In this document: positions 51,748 to 60,875 of the stretch, piece by piece
Layout of the letters: each line of letters starts with the position of its first letter
How positions within the stretch are numbered: the first letter of the stretch is position 1
Source: Nostoc sp. TH1S01
Lineage (GTDB): Bacteria > Cyanobacteriota > Cyanobacteriia > Cyanobacteriales > Nostocaceae
Direction: 5' to 3'
Length of the DNA stretch: 64,000 nt
Assembly (NCBI GenBank): GCA_018993265.1
Contig: JAGKSW010000035.1
Coordinates: 1-64,000 of the forward strand
Notes under the pieces: model-generated
What the model saw: only the letters and a program-made list of their open reading frames with translations
Databases searched by the model: none
Told to the model about the DNA's origin: nothing
Program-made: the position numbers and the translations under genes

Positions 51748-52129
51748 TACTGATATCTTGTCATTGTTTTTCAGGGGTAATGCTAATGTTGTTGCTCAGT
51801 TTCAAGCTTATCTGAGCATTTATCCTCAAATCAACATCAGCATAATAACGTACTATGAAATTCTGAGTGGTTTAAAACATCGTGATGCTCAAAAGCAACT
51901 TGCGGTGTTTTTGGAATTTTCTGCCCAAAATGTTGTCTTACCTCTTACAGAAAAGTCTGTTACTATATCAGCAGAAATATATGCAGACTTGCGCCTCCAA
52001 GGGATTCCCGTTGATGATATTGACTTACTGATTGCGGGAGTTGCGATCGCTAATAATCTAATTTTAGTCACTCACAATCAGCGTCATTTCGGTAGAATTC
52101 AAACCCTGGAGTTGCAAGATTGGAATTAA
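51728..52129 (+). CDS. PIN-domain toxin (VapC-like)
   Basis: 133 residues from GTG 51728 (MKPALIDTDILSLFFRG). Acidic metal-binding positions: LIDTDILS, ITYYEILSGLKH, VDDIDLLIAGVAIANNLILVTHNQRHF. Predicted RNase that stops translation when the antitoxin is degraded. Part of its 3' end (52043-52080) is repeated at 52280-52317. Confidence 0.88.
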   Translation: MKPALIDTDILSLFFRGNANVVAQFQAYLSIYPQINISIITYYEILSGLKHRDAQKQLAVFLEFSAQNVVLPLTEKSVTISAEIYADLRLQGIPVDDIDLLIAGVAIANNLILVTHNQRHFGRIQTLELQDWN

Positions 52130-52248
52130 TCTTGTTAAGCAATCTCCTGTAGGTTGGGTGAAACGAAACCAAACCCAACAAATGATATCAGAAAAGCACC
52201 AGGCGAATTCCATTCACCAAGGCTACCATTTTAGGAGGTGCGATCGCA

Positions 52249-52317
52249 CTAAGCCTTGACGCGATAATATACTAAATGTGCGATCGCTAATAATCTAGTT
52301 TTAGTCACTCACAATCA
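52249..52317. repeat. Composite duplication scar downstream of vapC
   Basis: Positions 52249-52288 repeat 51408-51447 (upstream of the antitoxin) and 52280-52317 repeat 52043-52080 (vapC 3' part). The two halves join exactly at a HIP1 gcgatcgct shared by both source sites. This reads as a duplicate of the vapBC region reduced by a deletion between HIP1 sites. 52222-52248 also resembles 51334-51360. Confidence 0.7.
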
Positions 52318-52359
52318 GGAAACCCAACACCAAAAATTTTATCTGGCGGTAAAGCAAGA

Positions 52360-52992
52360 ATGACACAGGTAACAGCAATCACGGAAGCAATTACCAGTTT
52401 GACAGAAGCAGAAACCCGCTTTGGTTTAGTTCGCGTTGAGTCAGAGGAATTTTTTCCAGAGTGGAATAGTGAATTACCCCAAATTCCTGAAACAGAAAAA
52501 GCTTCCCTGGATGTACTGCGTCGCAGATATCTCTACCACCGTGGTGAAGGTGATTTGTTAGAAGGAACAGTTATGTTGCTAGTGGTATCCCCATTGCTGG
52601 CGCTGTCTGGATTTTATGACCCTCCTTTCAGAATTAAAGCAGAATCATCTGTAGATTTAATATTGAATGATGGGGAAGAAGTACTGCGTGGCAGGATTGA
52701 TGTTTTGGTACTCCAAAATCAGTTGTGGATAATGGTGGTAGAATCCAAAAAAACCACACTTTCGATTTGGTCGGCTGTTCCCCAATCCTTAGCTTATCTT
52801 ATGGCTAATCCTCACATTGATAAACCTGTGTTTGGGATGGTGACAAATGGGGATGATGTTTTGTTTATCAAAGTCAAGCGAGAAGCAGGTACACCACAAT
52901 ACGATTTATCACGGGTGTTTGCTTTGTTTACATCTGCTACGGAACTGTATAATATTTGGCAAATTCTCAAGGGTATTGGTCAAGTAATTTGA
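52360..52992 (+). CDS. Type I restriction HsdR N-terminal-like nuclease domain protein
   Basis: 210 residues. Helical lead (TEAITSLTEAETRFGL), middle YLYHRGEGDLLEGTVMLLVVSPLLALSGFYDPPF, and nuclease core VLRGRIDVLVLQNQLWIMVVESKKT with D and ExK, the PD-(D/E)XK motif of HsdR N-terminal domains. The motor part of HsdR is missing, as in many stand-alone cyanobacterial copies. No methylase or specificity subunit adjacent. Likely nucleic-acid binding or cleaving. Confidence 0.8.
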   Translation: MTQVTAITEAITSLTEAETRFGLVRVESEEFFPEWNSELPQIPETEKASLDVLRRRYLYHRGEGDLLEGTVMLLVVSPLLALSGFYDPPFRIKAESSVDLILNDGEEVLRGRIDVLVLQNQLWIMVVESKKTTLSIWSAVPQSLAYLMANPHIDKPVFGMVTNGDDVLFIKVKREAGTPQYDLSRVFALFTSATELYNIWQILKGIGQVI

Positions 52993-53075
52993 TTAACCTT
53001 GCAAAATTTGAGCCACAGTCAATTTTAAGTCAGGAAATACTGGTGATGCGATCGCATTACTCCCTACATACACAT

Positions 53076-53654
53076 TTAAAGTACAATTTCTTCACCTTTC
53101 TCTGTAAAGCGCACGTCTTTAATTTTCCATTGAGAATTACTCATCAAAGTTTTGCGGAGACTCCCAAATAAAGCAAACTGCTCACAGCTAGAAAGAGAAG
53201 CTATTTGGCGTTTAGACTGAGGAGATAAGCGCAAATCAACTGTAGCCACACCATTTCGCACATTCACTCGATAACCAGACACACTAAAGTCGGCGGTGTC
53301 TCTGTCATCGATGATTTTACCAACTGCACTAGTTACAGGTTCAGCGGCTGGTACTTCCACCTTTTGCGGAATCAGTTCTTGACATTGAGTATCGCTGGTA
53401 TAGAGGGTTACATTGACAGTTTTACTTGTTTCTGTTTTGGGTGCTGCGTCTAATGGCTCAATTTTTGTATTTTTAGCTCTCAGTTGAGCCATACTAGGGC
53501 TTTGGCTAGGATTTGGACTAGGATTTGTGGTAGCGGTGGGTGTTGGGGCTTCAGCGTCAATTTTGCTGGATGTTGGTGTAGGATTAGAACTACAACTGCC
53601 CAGACTGGCTGCGATCGCTACAACAATTAATGGGATTAAATATTTTTGACTCAT
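53076..53654 (-). CDS. GerMN-domain lipoprotein
   Basis: 192 residues. Signal peptide with lipobox LGSC at about residues 18-21; then a Pro/Thr/Ser-rich linker (PTPTSSKIDAEAPTPTATTNPSPNPSQSPS), then a GerMN-type domain: VNVTLYTSDTQCQELIPQKVEV, SAVGKIIDD, GYRVNVRNGVATVDLRLSPQSKRQI and SCEQFALFGSLRKTLMSN. Likely periplasmic or outer-membrane-tethered; precise function unknown. Divergent from the recombinase gene. Confidence 0.82.
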   Translation of the reverse strand: MSQKYLIPLIVVAIAASLGSCSSNPTPTSSKIDAEAPTPTATTNPSPNPSQSPSMAQLRAKNTKIEPLDAAPKTETSKTVNVTLYTSDTQCQELIPQKVEVPAAEPVTSAVGKIIDDRDTADFSVSGYRVNVRNGVATVDLRLSPQSKRQIASLSSCEQFALFGSLRKTLMSNSQWKIKDVRFTEKGEEIVL

Positions 53655-53811
53655 AGTTGTACTGCCATACTTTATCTATTAACTTCAGTGTCCTTGGTAT
53701 CAATTCCGTATAAAATTACTAATCTTGAATCAGCTAATTGCTACTGCTTTACTTCTCGACTGTGATTAGCTATCTTCAAAACCACTACTAGTCCAATTAA
53801 CTTAAATCATC

Positions 53812-55281
53812 ATGCCCAGTAATGCAACCAGCACCTACGACCCCCGTAAAGCTGAATGGGATGGTATAACAATTGACCAATGGGAACCATCTAAATGGAA
53901 GCAGTGGAAAGCAAAACACCCTGCATCAGATGAATTTGCCAAAATAGAACGGGAATATTTAAGAATTAAATATGCCATTCAGCAAGCTAATTCTGCATTA
54001 AGCTTAGAAAAAGTCAAAGTCAAACTTAAATTAACCAGTCATAAAACTATAGGTTTGCAGGGGACATTTCCTTGTCGTCCGGGTGATATTGGTAAACAAG
54101 GTAGTCCTAATAAACAATATACAATTTCTTGTGGATTTGCTGCTAATGATACTGGATTGAAAATGGCAGTTTTAAAAGCGCGAGAATTAGACTTATTATT
54201 AATCACTAAACAATTTCAATGGACTCCTGAATTACTAGGTAAACAAGCCCAAAAAATTGAACTGCCAGATCCAGAAAAATCTACCAAACTCATCAGTGAA
54301 TTAATTCAAGAATATGAACGCCAATTTTGGCGAACTCACGAAAAAAATCGGCAAGGAATCCGCACCTGGGAAACTCATTATCTGCGCCATCTCAAAAAAT
54401 TACCCCAAGATTTTCCCCTGTCCGCTCAAGCATTAGAACTGGCGTTAGAAAAAACTAAACCTAATACTTCATCTCGCTTTTTCTTGGTTTGGCAATTGAA
54501 AAAGTTTTGCGAATTTTGCGGAATTACTAATTTTACTACGATTTACAGTTACGCCACCCCTAAACCCCATCCCACACTGCGGAAAGTGCCTACTGACGAC
54601 GAGATTATTCAAGGGTTTAGAAAAATCGGCAGTCCATTATCAATATATGCTAGTAAAGAAAATTTGACGGAACCAGAACAATGGCAATGGGCTTATGGAA
54701 TGTTAGCTACTTATGGTTTAAGACCACATGAATTATTTGCTGTTGATATCGATGCTTTTATCGATGCAGCCAACACTTTTCATTTAGTAAATTTAAATCC
54801 TCACCTGACCGAAGGGACGAAAACTGGTGAACGCAGTTGTGGAATTCCACCACTATACCCTCATTGGGTAGAATTATTCGATTTAAAAAATATTAAATTG
54901 CCTTATCATACAGGTACTTTGAGTAATAAAACTGCAAAACTACAAATTAAATTTAGAAATGCCGACATAGGATTTAAACCTTATGATTTGCGTCATGCCT
55001 ATGCAATTCGTGGTCATCGTTTAAGAGTGCCAATCAAAACAATGGGTGATTACATGGGGCATACAGTACAGGAGCATACTAAAACTTATCAACGATGGAT
55101 GAATGAGGATGCGAATTTAGCTATTTATCAAGAAGTTGTTATTCATAGACAAGGTACAACTAAAGAAGCTTTACAAGAAAGAATTAAAGAATTAGAAGCA
55201 GAAAACACAGCTTTAAAAGCTGAAAACTCTACTCTCAAAGGTTTATTGATTAAGCATCAATTAGGTGAATTGCTGAATTAG
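53812..55281 (+). CDS. Tyrosine recombinase/site-specific integrase
   Basis: 489 residues. The N-terminal 300 are helical, SAM-like/core-binding. The catalytic set is visible: GLRPHELF (Arg I), YDLRHAYAIRGHR (His and Arg II), YMGHTVQEHTKTYQRW (His III and nucleophile Tyr). A C-terminal coiled coil follows (RIKELEAENTALKAENSTLK). Layout resembles integrases of cyanobacterial elements, including developmental excision recombinases. No att repeats were identified next to it, but it lies in an island rich in partial genes and repeats. Confidence 0.85.
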   Translation: MPSNATSTYDPRKAEWDGITIDQWEPSKWKQWKAKHPASDEFAKIEREYLRIKYAIQQANSALSLEKVKVKLKLTSHKTIGLQGTFPCRPGDIGKQGSPNKQYTISCGFAANDTGLKMAVLKARELDLLLITKQFQWTPELLGKQAQKIELPDPEKSTKLISELIQEYERQFWRTHEKNRQGIRTWETHYLRHLKKLPQDFPLSAQALELALEKTKPNTSSRFFLVWQLKKFCEFCGITNFTTIYSYATPKPHPTLRKVPTDDEIIQGFRKIGSPLSIYASKENLTEPEQWQWAYGMLATYGLRPHELFAVDIDAFIDAANTFHLVNLNPHLTEGTKTGERSCGIPPLYPHWVELFDLKNIKLPYHTGTLSNKTAKLQIKFRNADIGFKPYDLRHAYAIRGHRLRVPIKTMGDYMGHTVQEHTKTYQRWMNEDANLAIYQEVVIHRQGTTKEALQERIKELEAENTALKAENSTLKGLLIKHQLGELLN

Positions 55282-55433
55282 GGAATGGGATTTATCAAAA
55301 CAGAATTCAGAAATTAAAAAACTTAGATACTTGACTTCTGATACAATTTGAAAATTTTGTTCTTGTTTGCCTGATATTGGGAAAAATATAACTTAAGTTC
55401 ATTTCAGTTCCCCAATAGGCAAGTAAAAATACT

Positions 55434-58421
55434 ATGGCTGGTAATCTGATTACTGTAGATAAAAATACTTACGATTCCCTGCAAAAAGAACTAACAAAGT
55501 TGCGTCAGGTAGTTGTTCAGTATCAGCATACCCAGTCATCCAGTAACTTACAGGCAGAAATAGAATTAGAAGCAAAAGTCGAGGAACGTACCGCAACTTT
55601 ACGCCAGAGCGAAGCCAGATTCCAAAAGCTGGCAGATAACATACCAGGGATGCTGTATGAATTTCGGCTGGATACTGACGGTGCTATGTCTTTTCCTTTT
55701 GTGTCTTCGGGATGTCAAGAAATTTTAGAGTTAGCGCCAGAACAAGTCAGAGAAGATGCACTGTTAGGATTTGCTAATGTCCACCCTGATGATTTGCCTG
55801 GGTTACAAGCTGCAATTATGCACTCTGCCCAAACTCTGCAAAAGTTTGAACATAAATGGCGGGTTGGAAGTTCATCGGGGCGAGACAGATGGGTTCGCGG
55901 TATCTCTCGGCCAGAACAGCAAGTAGACGGAGCTATTGTTTGGTATGGTTACTTGACTGATATTAGCCAACAACAACAAATTGAACAACAATTAAAAGAG
56001 CAAGCACAATTTTTACAAAGCATCTGGGAAGGTGTAGATTACGGTATTTTTGTCCTAGAGGTTTTAGAGGATGGGGCAGAGTTCCGTTACGTAAAATTTA
56101 ATCCTGCGATGCTGAGAACAGCTGCTGTACCGCTGGATAATTTTGTGGGCAGAACAGTGTCAGAAGCCCTACCTGCTGATATGGCACATCTTTATAGTCA
56201 ATACTACAGAAAATGTGTGCAGTCAGGTAAAAGCCTATTTTTTGAGGAATCTTTTTTAGCTAATGAGCAAGAAACTTGGTGGTTAATGAATGTCACACCT
56301 TTGTTTGACAGTTCCTCTAAGATTTACCAGCTAGTTATCTCTGCAACGGACATCACAGAACGTAAGCAAGCTGAAAAAGAACGTTTATTGTTTGTTTCCC
56401 TAATTGAAAATAGTAGTGATTTTATTGGTTGTGCTGACTTAGAAGGAAAACCTGTTTTCTTAAATGAAGCTGGCAGAAAGCTGCTGGGATTAGAAAATCA
56501 AGAATTTAGTGAAGATTTCACAATTGAGCAATGCTTTGCGCCAGAAGACAGAGAATATGTATCTCAGCATATTATTCCTGCGGTGATCAGAGATGGAGTC
56601 TGGCAAGGTGAATATCGTTTCCGACACTTTCAAACCGAAGAACTAATACCTGTTGATTACAATCTTTTTTTGATGAAAGACTCTGAGACTGGTGAACCTT
56701 TGTATTTATCAACTATTACACGTGATATCCGCGATCGCAAAACAGCAGAAGCTCAACTACAAGAACAAGAGCAATTTTTACGCACTATTTATGATGGCTT
56801 TCCACAATTCATCTTTGTAGTCGATGTTTTAGAAAATAGGGAATTTCGTTTTGCTGGTTGTAACTCAGCAGTAGAAAAAATGGTTGGGATTAATCATACA
56901 AGAATTGTTGGTAAAACTCCTGAAGAATTGCATGGTGCGGTTGAAGGTGCAGCCGTTACTCAGCGTTATCAAAGTTGTGTGGATGCTGGCAATAGTATTA
57001 ATTATGAAGAATGTTTAACTTTTAATGATGAAGAAACTTGGTGGTTAACTACTCTTAACCCTCTAAAAAATCGTGAGGGTAAAATTTATCGCATTGTTGG
57101 CTCAACGTTAAATATTACCGCTCGTAAAAAGGCGGAAGCAGAACTGCAAGCCAGTCAGCACTTTATTCAACGTATTGCTAATTCTTCTCCTAATTTACTT
57201 TACATTTTCGATTTAGAAGAACAGTGCAATGTGTATGCGAATCAAGAAATTGCTACCGTTCTTGGTTATTCTATCGAAATTGTTCAGCAAATGGGAGCAA
57301 ATCTAATTCCAAATATTATGCATCCAGATGATATTGCAACAATCAGAAAAACTCACGAAAAAATCCTGACTGCCAATGATGGAGATATTTTTGAATTTGA
57401 ATTTCGAGTCAAGCAAATCAATGGAGAATGGCGTTGGTTATACAGTCGGGAAACACCTTTTAATCGTAATGCAGACGGTAAAGTTAAACAAATCTTAGGT
57501 GTCTCAACTGATATTACTGAACGCAAACAAGCAGTAATGCAATTACAACAACAAGCCGAGAATTTAGAAAATACGTTGTTAGAACTCCAACGTACTCAAT
57601 CGCAACTCATTCATAGTGAGAAAATGTCTTCATTGGGTAATATGGTTGCCGGTGTAGCCCATGAAATTAATAATCCAGTTAATTTTATTCATGGTAATCT
57701 TATCCCTGCTAGCGAATATACCCAAGATTTATTACGGCTGGTAGAACTCTATCAACAACATTTTCCTGAACCTCCAGAAGAAATTCAAGCAGAAATAGCA
57801 GATATTGACTTAGAATTCCTAAAAACAGATTTAGTAAAACTGCTTCAGTCTATGCAAGTGGGAACTCAACGTATCCGTGAGATTGTCTTATCTTTGCGTA
57901 ATTTCTCACGTCTGGATGAAGCCGAATTTAAGCAAGTAGATATTCACGAAGGTATAGAAAGTACTTTGATGATTCTACACAACCGTCTCAAATGTAAGCC
58001 AGATCATCCAGAAATCGAGGTCATTAAAGAATATGGCAAATTACCTCTAATTGAGTGTTATCCTGGTCAACTCAATCAGGTATTCATGAATATTTTGAGT
58101 AATGCTATTGATGCTTTAGAAGAGACTTTTATCGGTGAACATGGAAAAATTTTTATCCACACAGAAGTGGTGAATAGTAACCGAATAGCCATCCGGATCT
58201 CAGATAATGGCATGGGAATTAATCAATCTGTACTTTCTAAACTTTTTGACCCTTTCTTTACTACTAAAGATGTCGGTAAAGGTACAGGATTAGGGTTATC
58301 AATTAGTTATCAAATTATAGTAGATAGACATGGTGGCAACTTATATTGCAATTCAGAACCTAAAAAAGGAGCAGAGTTTGTCATTGAAATTCCGATTACT
58401 CAACCGGAAAGTCGCAAATAA
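55434..58421 (+). CDS. Multi-PAS sensor histidine kinase
   Basis: 995 residues, no membrane helices. An N-terminal coiled coil is followed by at least five PAS/PAC repeats (near 55-180, 185-310, 320-435, 440-565 and 570-700), each ending in a TDI-TERKQA-type linker. The kinase core has HSEKMSSLGNMVAGVAHEINNPVNFIHGN (HisKA-type phospho-acceptor His), an insert with LVELYQQHFPEPPEEI typical of cyanobacterial kinases, and HATPase motifs NILSNAIDAL, DNGMGI and GTGLGLSISYQI. Ligands of PAS modules are unknown. No response regulator adjacent. Confidence 0.92.
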   Translation: MAGNLITVDKNTYDSLQKELTKLRQVVVQYQHTQSSSNLQAEIELEAKVEERTATLRQSEARFQKLADNIPGMLYEFRLDTDGAMSFPFVSSGCQEILELAPEQVREDALLGFANVHPDDLPGLQAAIMHSAQTLQKFEHKWRVGSSSGRDRWVRGISRPEQQVDGAIVWYGYLTDISQQQQIEQQLKEQAQFLQSIWEGVDYGIFVLEVLEDGAEFRYVKFNPAMLRTAAVPLDNFVGRTVSEALPADMAHLYSQYYRKCVQSGKSLFFEESFLANEQETWWLMNVTPLFDSSSKIYQLVISATDITERKQAEKERLLFVSLIENSSDFIGCADLEGKPVFLNEAGRKLLGLENQEFSEDFTIEQCFAPEDREYVSQHIIPAVIRDGVWQGEYRFRHFQTEELIPVDYNLFLMKDSETGEPLYLSTITRDIRDRKTAEAQLQEQEQFLRTIYDGFPQFIFVVDVLENREFRFAGCNSAVEKMVGINHTRIVGKTPEELHGAVEGAAVTQRYQSCVDAGNSINYEECLTFNDEETWWLTTLNPLKNREGKIYRIVGSTLNITARKKAEAELQASQHFIQRIANSSPNLLYIFDLEEQCNVYANQEIATVLGYSIEIVQQMGANLIPNIMHPDDIATIRKTHEKILTANDGDIFEFEFRVKQINGEWRWLYSRETPFNRNADGKVKQILGVSTDITERKQAVMQLQQQAENLENTLLELQRTQSQLIHSEKMSSLGNMVAGVAHEINNPVNFIHGNLIPASEYTQDLLRLVELYQQHFPEPPEEIQAEIADIDLEFLKTDLVKLLQSMQVGTQRIREIVLSLRNFSRLDEAEFKQVDIHEGIESTLMILHNRLKCKPDHPEIEVIKEYGKLPLIECYPGQLNQVFMNILSNAIDALEETFIGEHGKIFIHTEVVNSNRIAIRISDNGMGINQSVLSKLFDPFFTTKDVGKGTGLGLSISYQIIVDRHGGNLYCNSEPKKGAEFVIEIPITQPESRK

Positions 58422-58425
58422 TCAA

Positions 58426-59004
58426 TTAATTCCAAACTATTGCTAAATCTAAGATAAATCCTGGTAATATATCTTCTCCGGATAACTGTGTAGGCGAATC
58501 TAAAATTTCTACTGGTTTACCTTTACGATAAATTTCAACTTGCTTGGCTGGAGGATTAATTAACCAACCAAGTTGAACTTGATTATCCATATACTCTTGC
58601 ATTTTGGCTTGGGTTTCTGCCAACTCATCACTAGGCGACATCAACTCTAATACAAAATCTGGTGCAATAGGGGGAAATTTTGCTTTTTCCTGGGGAGTAA
58701 GTGCATCCCATCTATCTTGTTTTATCCAAGCAACGTCAGGTGAACGATTTGCACCGTTGGGAAGCTTAAAACAGGTGGAAGAATCAAAACATACACCTAA
58801 TTTTGTTTGACGATTCCATATACCAAATTCCACTGCAATTTCAAAATTGCTTTTTCCCGTTTCTCCTCCTGTGGGTGGCATAACAATTAATTCTCCTTTA
58901 GTATTGCGCTCAAATTTGACATCAGGGTTTTCTCGACACAGTTGATAGAACTGTTCGTCAGTGAGTTTAACAATGGCGTTGAGGTTGAATGTAATAGCTG
59001 TCAT
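58426..59004 (-). CDS. Uma2 family endonuclease-like protein
   Basis: 192 residues of the Uma2 (DUF820) PD-(D/E)XK family. Metal-binding core: SPDVAWIKQDRW and FVLELMSPSDELAETQAKMQEYMDNQVQLGWLINP. The QLCRENPDVKFERNTKGELIVMPPTGGETG start is the family norm. Very abundant in Nostocales; biological role unclear. Begins 6-54 bp from the divergent Uma2 gene, so the two share a short promoter. Confidence 0.88.
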   Translation of the reverse strand: MTAITFNLNAIVKLTDEQFYQLCRENPDVKFERNTKGELIVMPPTGGETGKSNFEIAVEFGIWNRQTKLGVCFDSSTCFKLPNGANRSPDVAWIKQDRWDALTPQEKAKFPPIAPDFVLELMSPSDELAETQAKMQEYMDNQVQLGWLINPPAKQVEIYRKGKPVEILDSPTQLSGEDILPGFILDLAIVWN

Positions 59005-59058
59005 TGCTATATGCTGGAGTTAGTACAGGTTAGGTTAACTGGAAAAGCGAGGAAAGTG

Positions 59059-59697
59059 ATGTTACTGGAACTCAACCAACTAATTGTACCTGCTGGTCAT
59101 CAGTTGTTAATTAAAAATATATCTTGGTCAACTTATAAACATATTTTGGCAGAATTAGGCGAAAATCGCAGTTCTCGCATATCTTACAGTCAAGGGGTGT
59201 TGGAAATCATGGCTCCATTACCAGAACATGAAGTAGCTAAAGTTATGATTGGGGATTTTGTCAAAGCTCTTCTAGAAGAACTCGACATTGAATTTTGGAG
59301 TTTGGGTTCTACAACTTTTGACGAAGAAAAAATGGATGCTGGGATAGAACCTGATGATTGCTTCTATATTCAAAATGAAGCGGCTGTTAGAGGTAAGGAC
59401 AGAATTGATTTAACAATTGATCCACCCCCAGATTTAGCTATTGAAATTGATATTACATCGCGGACTCGGTTTAATAATTATGAAGTGCTAGGAGTCCCGG
59501 AATTGTGGCGATGGAGAGGCAATAAATTAGAAATTAATATCTTGATTAATGGCAAATATGTAACAACTAATAACAGTCTAGCCTTTCCTAATTTACCGAT
59601 TAATCAAGTAATTCCTGAATATTTACAACGGAGTAAAACTGAAGGCAGAAATGCAACAATGAAAGCTTTTCGTGCTTGGATAAGAGAACAATTATGA
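59059..59697 (+). CDS. Uma2 family endonuclease-like protein, second copy
   Basis: 212 residues from ATG 59059 (AGGA about 6 bases upstream; frames from 58942 or 59011 are longer but extend into the divergent gene or its promoter). Core: DRIDLTIDPPPDLAIEIDITSRTRFNNYEVLGVPELWRW with D and E-x-D (ExK-like position replaced), ending in AFRAWIREQL. A different sub-group from the minus-strand neighbour. Followed by HIP1-rich spacer. Confidence 0.82.
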   Translation: MLLELNQLIVPAGHQLLIKNISWSTYKHILAELGENRSSRISYSQGVLEIMAPLPEHEVAKVMIGDFVKALLEELDIEFWSLGSTTFDEEKMDAGIEPDDCFYIQNEAAVRGKDRIDLTIDPPPDLAIEIDITSRTRFNNYEVLGVPELWRWRGNKLEINILINGKYVTTNNSLAFPNLPINQVIPEYLQRSKTEGRNATMKAFRAWIREQL

Positions 59698-59877
59698 TGG
59701 CGATCGCACTTATAAATTACTTGTTAAAACTGAGGACTTATTAACAATTATTTTTGCATTTATAGTTGACATGTATAATTTTATACCTTAATATAAAAGC
59801 ATGATAAAGGCGATCGCACACATCTTGGCCGGAGGGCGATCGCCTTTATCTCAACCCACTATCGGAGTCTAAATATA

Positions 59878-60117
59878 ATGATGGCACAATCAAAACTAGA
59901 ACAGTACCTAAACGAAGATTCAAATACACCCACCAGCAATCCCTACAGAAAACCGATAAAGCATATCCTGATGGGTTCTGCTGATGTTGTTACTAGCACA
60001 ATTCACCATTTGCAAGTGATTGGCTACGCCAGTGTGGGAGATTGGAGTCCACTGCTACCCACCGATAACGCAGATGAGGTGATGAGTATTTTAATTAGGC
60101 AAATCTTGATGCGATAA
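59878..60117 (+). CDS. Small conserved cyanobacterial hypothetical protein
   Basis: 79 residues. Polar N-terminus (MMAQSKLEQYLNEDSNTPTSNPYRKPIKHI) and a short beta/alpha segment DVVTSTIHHLQVIGYASVGDWSPLLPTDNADEVMSILIRQIL. I know it only as a recurrent small Nostocales protein. Terminated by a hairpin at 60124-60148. Confidence 0.6.
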   Translation: MMAQSKLEQYLNEDSNTPTSNPYRKPIKHILMGSADVVTSTIHHLQVIGYASVGDWSPLLPTDNADEVMSILIRQILMR

Positions 60118-60123
60118 CCCAGT

Positions 60124-60148
60124 AGAGACGTTGCATTGCAACGTCTCT
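60124..60148 (+). terminator. Hairpin agagacgttgc/gcaacgtctct
   Basis: 11-bp perfect stem with loop att, at 60124-60134 and 60138-60148, followed by tt-rich sequence. Probably terminates the 59878 gene; the sequence is also a recurrent Nostocales palindrome (from memory). Confidence 0.6.
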
Positions 60149-60211
60149 TTGTGTTGAACACCACCGCACCAGGGAGAATCAGACGTAATATGCCAGAGTC
60201 GATTCCTATAA

Positions 60212-60346
60212 TATTTAGCAGTACCTGTAGGTGTTTATGAAGTCTTTTTCAAGCGGGAATTTGCCCAAATATCTGTAGAGAGATATCAAATTAAACAAAT
60301 TATTTATGACCCAATTCAAGAGGTAATTTTACAATGGATACCCTAG
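60212..60346 (+). pseudogene. xisH 3' fragment
   Basis: Encodes YLAVPVGVYEVFFKREF then YQIKQIIYDPIQEVILQWIP before TAG, matching the XisH C-terminus (compare YLAVNLDTYNDFF and QLKLMIFDPFQEEIVEWIK of the copy at 47474). A TAA lies just upstream at 60209 and the nuclease core is absent. It overlaps the following xisI by 13 bp, exactly as in the intact pair. Confidence 0.8.
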
Positions 60347-60669
60347 AGTCTTATCGCAATATCATTCAGTCATTGCTGACGGCTTATGCTGCTATTCCCA
60401 TAGCAAATGGTCAGATTGATTGCTACACGGTTTTTGATACAAAGCAAGACCATTACATGATTATGAATGTAGGTTGGGATGGTCATCGACGAGTTTATGG
60501 CTGTGTTTTACATTTGGATATTAAGCAGGGAAAAATTTCAATTGAGCAGAATATGACGGAAATGAGAGTGGCTCAAGAACTTGTAGAGCGAGGGGTTCCT
60601 AAAGATGATATTGTTTTAGGATTTCAAGCTCCTGAAATGAGAGAATATACAGGATATGGAGTTTTTTGA
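60334..60669 (+). CDS. xisI: XisI family protein, second copy
   Basis: 111 residues with VGWDGHRRVYGCVLHLDIKQGKISIEQNMTE and ELVERGVPKDDIVLGFQAPEMREYTGYGVF, closely parallel to the 47878 product. Its XisH partner is decayed, so it is orphaned unless it pairs with the other XisH in the window. Confidence 0.88.
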   Translation: MDTLESYRNIIQSLLTAYAAIPIANGQIDCYTVFDTKQDHYMIMNVGWDGHRRVYGCVLHLDIKQGKISIEQNMTEMRVAQELVERGVPKDDIVLGFQAPEMREYTGYGVF

Positions 60670-60682
60670 CAGTTATCAGATG

Positions 60683-60845
60683 GTAGGTTGGGTGGAGGCG
60701 CACAAAAAGATATCAAAAGCAACACGATAAATCTAGATTGCGCCGTAATTCAACACCAATTGCAGCTTTAATTTTTGTAGTTGAGAAATTTTGCGGTTTC
60801 CGGCGTATCATTTGTTGGGTTACGCTATCGCTGCACCCAACCTAC
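60683..60845. repeat. MITE-like element with inverted ends, copy 1
   Basis: Left end gtaggttgggtg (60683-60694) and right end cacccaacctac (60834-60845), perfectly inverted over 12 bp, 163 bp long. The first 129 bp recur in the same orientation at 63873-64000, up to the window end. No coding capacity. Confidence 0.75.
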
Positions 60846-60875
60846 AGAAGAGGCGATCGTACTTATCTATAATTG

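Noticed and set aside
53812-55281. Integrase-defined genomic island with att sites
   Set aside because: No tRNA end or matching direct repeats at plausible island limits could be identified by eye, so borders are not claimed.
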